Part shown: in pieces, positions 60,548 through 63,442 of the stretch
Layout: each line of letters begins with the position of its first letter
Numbering within the stretch: position 1 is the first letter of the stretch
DNA from: Betaproteobacteria bacterium
GTDB lineage: Bacteria; Pseudomonadota; Gammaproteobacteria; Burkholderiales; Casimicrobiaceae
DNA: 63,442 bases
NCBI GenBank assembly: GCA_029884335.1
Contig: JAOUIA010000015.1
Coordinates: forward strand, 1-63,442
Direction of reading: 5' to 3'
Notes under the pieces: model-generated
Seen by the model: the letters and a program-made list of their open reading frames with translations, nothing else
Databases searched by the model: none
What the model was told of the DNA's origin: nothing
Program-made: the position numbers and the translations under genes

Positions 60548-62951
60548 AGTTCCTCAGCGGCTTGCCGGTGGCCAGCGTGTGCGCTATGCGCGCCTGGGTC
60601 TTCTCGTTGCGCAGCAGCTGCATGAACTCGGCGCGCTCGACGTCGAGCAGCCAGCGCTCGTCGACGAGGCTGCCGGCGTCGACGTCGCCGCCGCACATCA
60701 CGCGGGCGATCGCCAGCCCGATCTCGCAGTCGTAGGCGCTGACGAAGCCGCCGTCGCGCATGTTGACCAGCAGCATCTGCAGCGTGGCGATGCCGGTGCG
60801 CCCGGCGACCGCGATGTCTCGCGCCGGCAGCGGCGGCCGATAGCCGGCCTCGGCCATCGCGCGCGCCTGCGCCTTCGCGACGTGCAGCACCTCGTGCGTG
60901 TTCGGGACGACCACGTCGCAGGGCCTGAGGTAGCCCAGCGCCTTCGCCTCCGGCGCGCTCTTCGAGACGGCGGCCGTGGCGACCTGCTGGAAGTAGGCTC
61001 GCAGCACCGGCAGCATGTCGATCTGGCTGCCGGCGGCGCCCCGCCGGCTCTCGAGGTGAGCGCGCAGCGCCAGTTCCTTGCACCCCGCTCCGCCCGGCAG
61101 CAGGCCCACGCCCGCCTCGACCAGCCCGATGTACGACTCCATCGCCGCGACCGTGCGGTCGGCGTGCAGCACGAACTCGCACGAGCCGCCGAGCGCCATG
61201 CCGCGCACCGCCGCCACCGTCGGCACGAGGCACGAGCGCAGCCTCATCGAAGTGTCCTGGAACTTCTTCACCACGGCCTCGATGCCCGCCCACTGCTTCG
61301 CGGCCGCGGCCGGCGCGATCCCCGAGAGGTCCGCGCCGAGCGAGAACGGCTCCGCCGGCTGCCAGATCACCAGGCCGGCGAACGACCGCTCAGCCTCGTC
61401 GCAGGCGCGCTGCAGGCCGTCGAGCACCTCTTCGCTGACCGTGTGCTTCTTCGTCTTGAACGACACGATGGCGACGTCGTCGCCCAGGTGCCACATGCGC
61501 AACGCGTCGTTCTCGAACACCGTCGTGCCCGCGTCCGGGCGCTCGGTCAGCACCGGGTCGGGGCGCAGCTGCCGCTCGTAGACCGGCAGCGTCGAGCGGC
61601 CGCGGAATGCGTCCGGCGCCGGCGCGTAGGAGCCCTTCGGCGTGTGCACGCCGCCCGCCGATCGCACGCGCTCGCCGCCCACCCACTCGGGCAGCGGCAC
61701 GCCGGCGAGCGCCTTGCCTGCGGCGATGTCCTCGGCGATCCAGCCCGCGACCTCGTTCCATCCTGCCGCCTGCCACGTCTCGAACGGCCCCTGCTGCCAG
61801 CCGAAGCCCCAGCGGATCGCGAGGTCGACGTCGCGCGCGTTGTCGGCGATCGACGCCAGGTGGAACGCCGCGTAGTGGAACACGTCGCGGAAGATCGACC
61901 ACAGGAACTGCGCCTGCGGGTGCGGACTCGCGCGGAGCTTCGCGAGCTTCGGCCCGATCGCGCGCTCCTTGAGGATCTCGGCCAACTCCGGCGCGACCTC
62001 GCCGGTCGACGGCCGGTACGCGCCCGCCGCCGGATCGAGCACCTCGATCGCGCGGCCCTGCCGGCGATAGAACCCCGCCCCCGCCTTCTGGCCCAGCGCG
62101 CCCTTCGACACCAGCGCGGCGACCACCTTCGGCACCGCGAAGCGCGCGTGCCACGGGTCGCCGGGCAGCGTGTCGCGCATCGTGCCGATCACGTGCGCCA
62201 TCGTGTCGAGGCCGACGATGTCCGCGGTGCGGAACGAGGCGCTCTTCGGCCGGCCGATCGCCGGGCCGGTCAGCGCGTCGACCACCTCGTAGGGCAGGCC
62301 GAGCCGCTCGGTGTGCAGCATCGTCGCGACGATGGAGAACACGCCGACGCGGTTGGCGATGAAGTTCGGCGTGTCCTTCGCGCGGATCACGCCCTTGCCG
62401 AGCGCGGTGGCGAGGAACGCCTCGAGCCCGTCGAGCAGCGCCGGCTCGCTCTGCGGGCCGGCGACGATCTCGACCAGGTGCATGTAGCGCGGCGGGTTGA
62501 AGAAGTGCACGCCGCAGAACCGCGGGCGCAGCGCCGCGGGCACCGCCTCGGAGAGCGACGCGATCGACAGGCCCGAGGTGTTCGTGGCGAGAATCGCGTG
62601 CGGCGCGAGGTGCGGCGCGACCTTCGCGTAGAGGTCGCGCTTCCAGTCGAGCCGCTCGGAGATCGCCTCGATCACGAGGTCGCAATCGGCCAGCTTCGCG
62701 AGGCCGCTCGCGTAGTTGGCGACCTCGACGTGCGCGGCGAGGTCCTTCGACGCGAACGGCGCGGGCTCGAGCTTCGCGAGTCCCGCGAGCGCCTTGCGCA
62801 CGATGCCGTCGGGGTCGCCTTCCTTCGCGGGCAGGTCGAAGAGCACGACCGGGACGCCGCAGTTGACGAGGTGCGCGGCGATCTGCGCGCCCATCACGCC
62901 GGCGCCCAGCACGGCCGCCTTGCGGATGATCGGGGGACTCACACTGGACAT
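60546..62951 (-). CDS. 3-hydroxyacyl-CoA dehydrogenase / enoyl-CoA hydratase (FadB/FadN type)
   Basis: 801 residues. Unlike E. coli FadB the dehydrogenase comes first: IRKAAVLGAGVMGAQIAAHL (NAD site, about 9-28), AISERLDWKRDLYAKV, GVHFFNPPRYMHLVEIV and the C-terminal helical domain KDTPNFIANRVGVF. The hydratase part follows from about residue 500: FSLGADL and RGMALGGSCEFVLHAD, with GLVEAGVGLLPGGAGCKELA. This order is that of FadN-type proteins. Oxidises medium/long-chain acyl-CoAs together with the thiolase. ATG 62951. The stop TAG is completed by the repeat element. Confidence 0.92.
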   Translation of the reverse strand: MSSVSPPIIRKAAVLGAGVMGAQIAAHLVNCGVPVVLFDLPAKEGDPDGIVRKALAGLAKLEPAPFASKDLAAHVEVANYASGLAKLADCDLVIEAISERLDWKRDLYAKVAPHLAPHAILATNTSGLSIASLSEAVPAALRPRFCGVHFFNPPRYMHLVEIVAGPQSEPALLDGLEAFLATALGKGVIRAKDTPNFIANRVGVFSIVATMLHTERLGLPYEVVDALTGPAIGRPKSASFRTADIVGLDTMAHVIGTMRDTLPGDPWHARFAVPKVVAALVSKGALGQKAGAGFYRRQGRAIEVLDPAAGAYRPSTGEVAPELAEILKERAIGPKLAKLRASPHPQAQFLWSIFRDVFHYAAFHLASIADNARDVDLAIRWGFGWQQGPFETWQAAGWNEVAGWIAEDIAAGKALAGVPLPEWVGGERVRSAGGVHTPKGSYAPAPDAFRGRSTLPVYERQLRPDPVLTERPDAGTTVFENDALRMWHLGDDVAIVSFKTKKHTVSEEVLDGLQRACDEAERSFAGLVIWQPAEPFSLGADLSGIAPAAAAKQWAGIEAVVKKFQDTSMRLRSCLVPTVAAVRGMALGGSCEFVLHADRTVAAMESYIGLVEAGVGLLPGGAGCKELALRAHLESRRGAAGSQIDMLPVLRAYFQQVATAAVSKSAPEAKALGYLRPCDVVVPNTHEVLHVAKAQARAMAEAGYRPPLPARDIAVAGRTGIATLQMLLVNMRDGGFVSAYDCEIGLAIARVMCGGDVDAGSLVDERWLLDVERAEFMQLLRNEKTQARIAHTLATGKPLRN

Positions 62952-63059
62952 GGCTGCCACCGGGATGCCCGCGCGGGAACGTCGGCGAGCGACGCTCCCC
63001 ATTCTACGGGCCGCGATTTGGTGTTTTGCTCTAGAACAGCCGGCGCCGGGCGCGGCGCC

Positions 63060-63244
63060 AGTGCAGTGAGTCGGTAGTTCGTTGACGAACTTCCGCCGGG
63101 TCGAAGCGCCCCGCACAATCCGGCCGCGCTCGCTTCCAGCCGCGGCGCCCCTGCGCGGCGAGGTTGGGCACCTGCCGCGCAGGGGCAACAATGGCTGGGA
63201 GCGAACTGGCCGGATTGTTCAACGAACTACCGACTCACTGCACT
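63060..63244. mobile_element. MITE-like element B (185 bp)
   Basis: Perfect 26-bp terminal inverted repeats: AGTGCAGTGAGTCGGTAGTT (plus CGTTGA) at the left and its mirror at the right. Inside are two more nested arms, CAATCCGGCC / GGCCGGATTG and CCCCTGCGCGG / CCGCGCAGGGG, so almost the whole element folds on itself. Termini AGTG...CACT are shared with element A although the sequences differ. It fills most of the gap between the thioesterase stop and the fadB start. No gene inside. Confidence 0.82.
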
Positions 63245-63442
63245 AGGCTGCGGCGTCCGGCAGCGCGCGCGGCCGGCGGTCCTCGCCGACGGCCACGTAG
63301 GTCAGCGTCGCCTCGGTGACCTTGACGTTGACTTCCTCGCGCGGGTTGCGCGTCGCGTAGACCTCGACGTTGACGGTGATCGACGTGCGCCCGGTCCTCA
63401 CGATGTCCGCGTAGATCGACACGACGTCGCCGACCAGCACCG
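63243..63442 (-). CDS. Acyl-CoA thioesterase (YciA-type hotdog), C-terminal part
   Basis: The last 66 residues of a gene that enters from the right edge; the frame is open to the window end. It contains VLVGDVVSIYADIVRTGRTS, then ITVNVEVYAT and VKVTEATLTYVAV, the conserved second half of YciA/BACH hotdog thioesterases. Probably acts on acyl-CoAs, in keeping with the fadAB genes it precedes. The stop TAG (63243-63245) shares its AG with the end of element B. The true start is outside the window. Confidence 0.88.
   Translation of the reverse strand, partial: VLVGDVVSIYADIVRTGRTSITVNVEVYATRNPREEVNVKVTEATLTYVAVGEDRRPRALPDAAA

Overview
GC-rich (roughly 70 percent) chromosomal segment of a betaproteobacterium, most likely a Burkholderiales-type organism. 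The affiliation is inferred from gene order and families: ybeZ-ybeY-corC-lnt-glyQ-glyS, cyaY/lptM-lysA, zapA with a 6S RNA downstream, a TctC/Bug tripartite transporter and an AlgP/H1-like lysine-rich protein. No rRNA, tRNA, CRISPR array, prophage or intact insertion sequence was seen.

Layout. 1-7203: start of metK (leftward), a Sua5-type tRNA t6A enzyme, a lipoprotein, glycerate kinase, malonyl-CoA synthetase, a quinone oxidoreductase and two exported or membrane proteins. 7518-8654: a GntR/FCD regulator and a small protein on the minus strand. 8766-23078: a complete oxalate/formate island on the plus strand: LysR regulator, oxalyl-CoA decarboxylase, formyl-CoA:oxalate CoA-transferase, an NDP-forming acyl-CoA synthetase, a TctC-TctB-TctA transporter and a two-gene NAD-linked formate dehydrogenase. 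The genes imply a pathway: import of oxalate (candidate substrate), activation to oxalyl-CoA, decarboxylation to formyl-CoA, CoA transfer back to oxalate, and oxidation of the released formate with NADH formation. 23116-26832: a metallo-hydrolase, TauE/SafE and EVE proteins, 6S RNA, zapA, a ZapB-like protein and greB. 26913-31714: vitamin B12 uptake, with btuCD rightward, btuBF leftward and a cobalamin riboswitch ahead of btuB. 31921-43251: miaB, a zinc metalloprotease, ybeZ, ybeY, corC, lnt, glyQS. 43317-52965: envelope and housekeeping genes (gmhB, plsC, an M48-type protease, cyaY, lptM, lysA, an H1-like protein, mltD, gloB, a methyltransferase, rnhA). 53001-59052: an uncharacterised 566-residue protein, an adenylate-cyclase/TPR protein, DUF-type proteins and a chalcone-isomerase-like protein. 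59075-63442: fatty-acid beta-oxidation (thiolase, FadB-type protein) and the end of an acyl-CoA thioesterase.

The least expected content is intergenic. Several families of short palindromic repeats occupy the gaps: two 191-bp copies of a terminal-inverted-repeat element (38459, 60357), a second element of the same build (63060), bidirectional hairpins made of AAGTAGGGTCAGACTCG repeats between two convergent gene pairs (28672, 46433), a GGGCCGTCCC...GTGGGGGTCG repeat (20217, 52364 twice in tandem, 60284) and REP-like hairpins (11604, 16856, 58316). At all six places where a gene's 3' end touches one of the palindromes, the last A or AG of the stop codon is also the outermost base or bases of the repeat.
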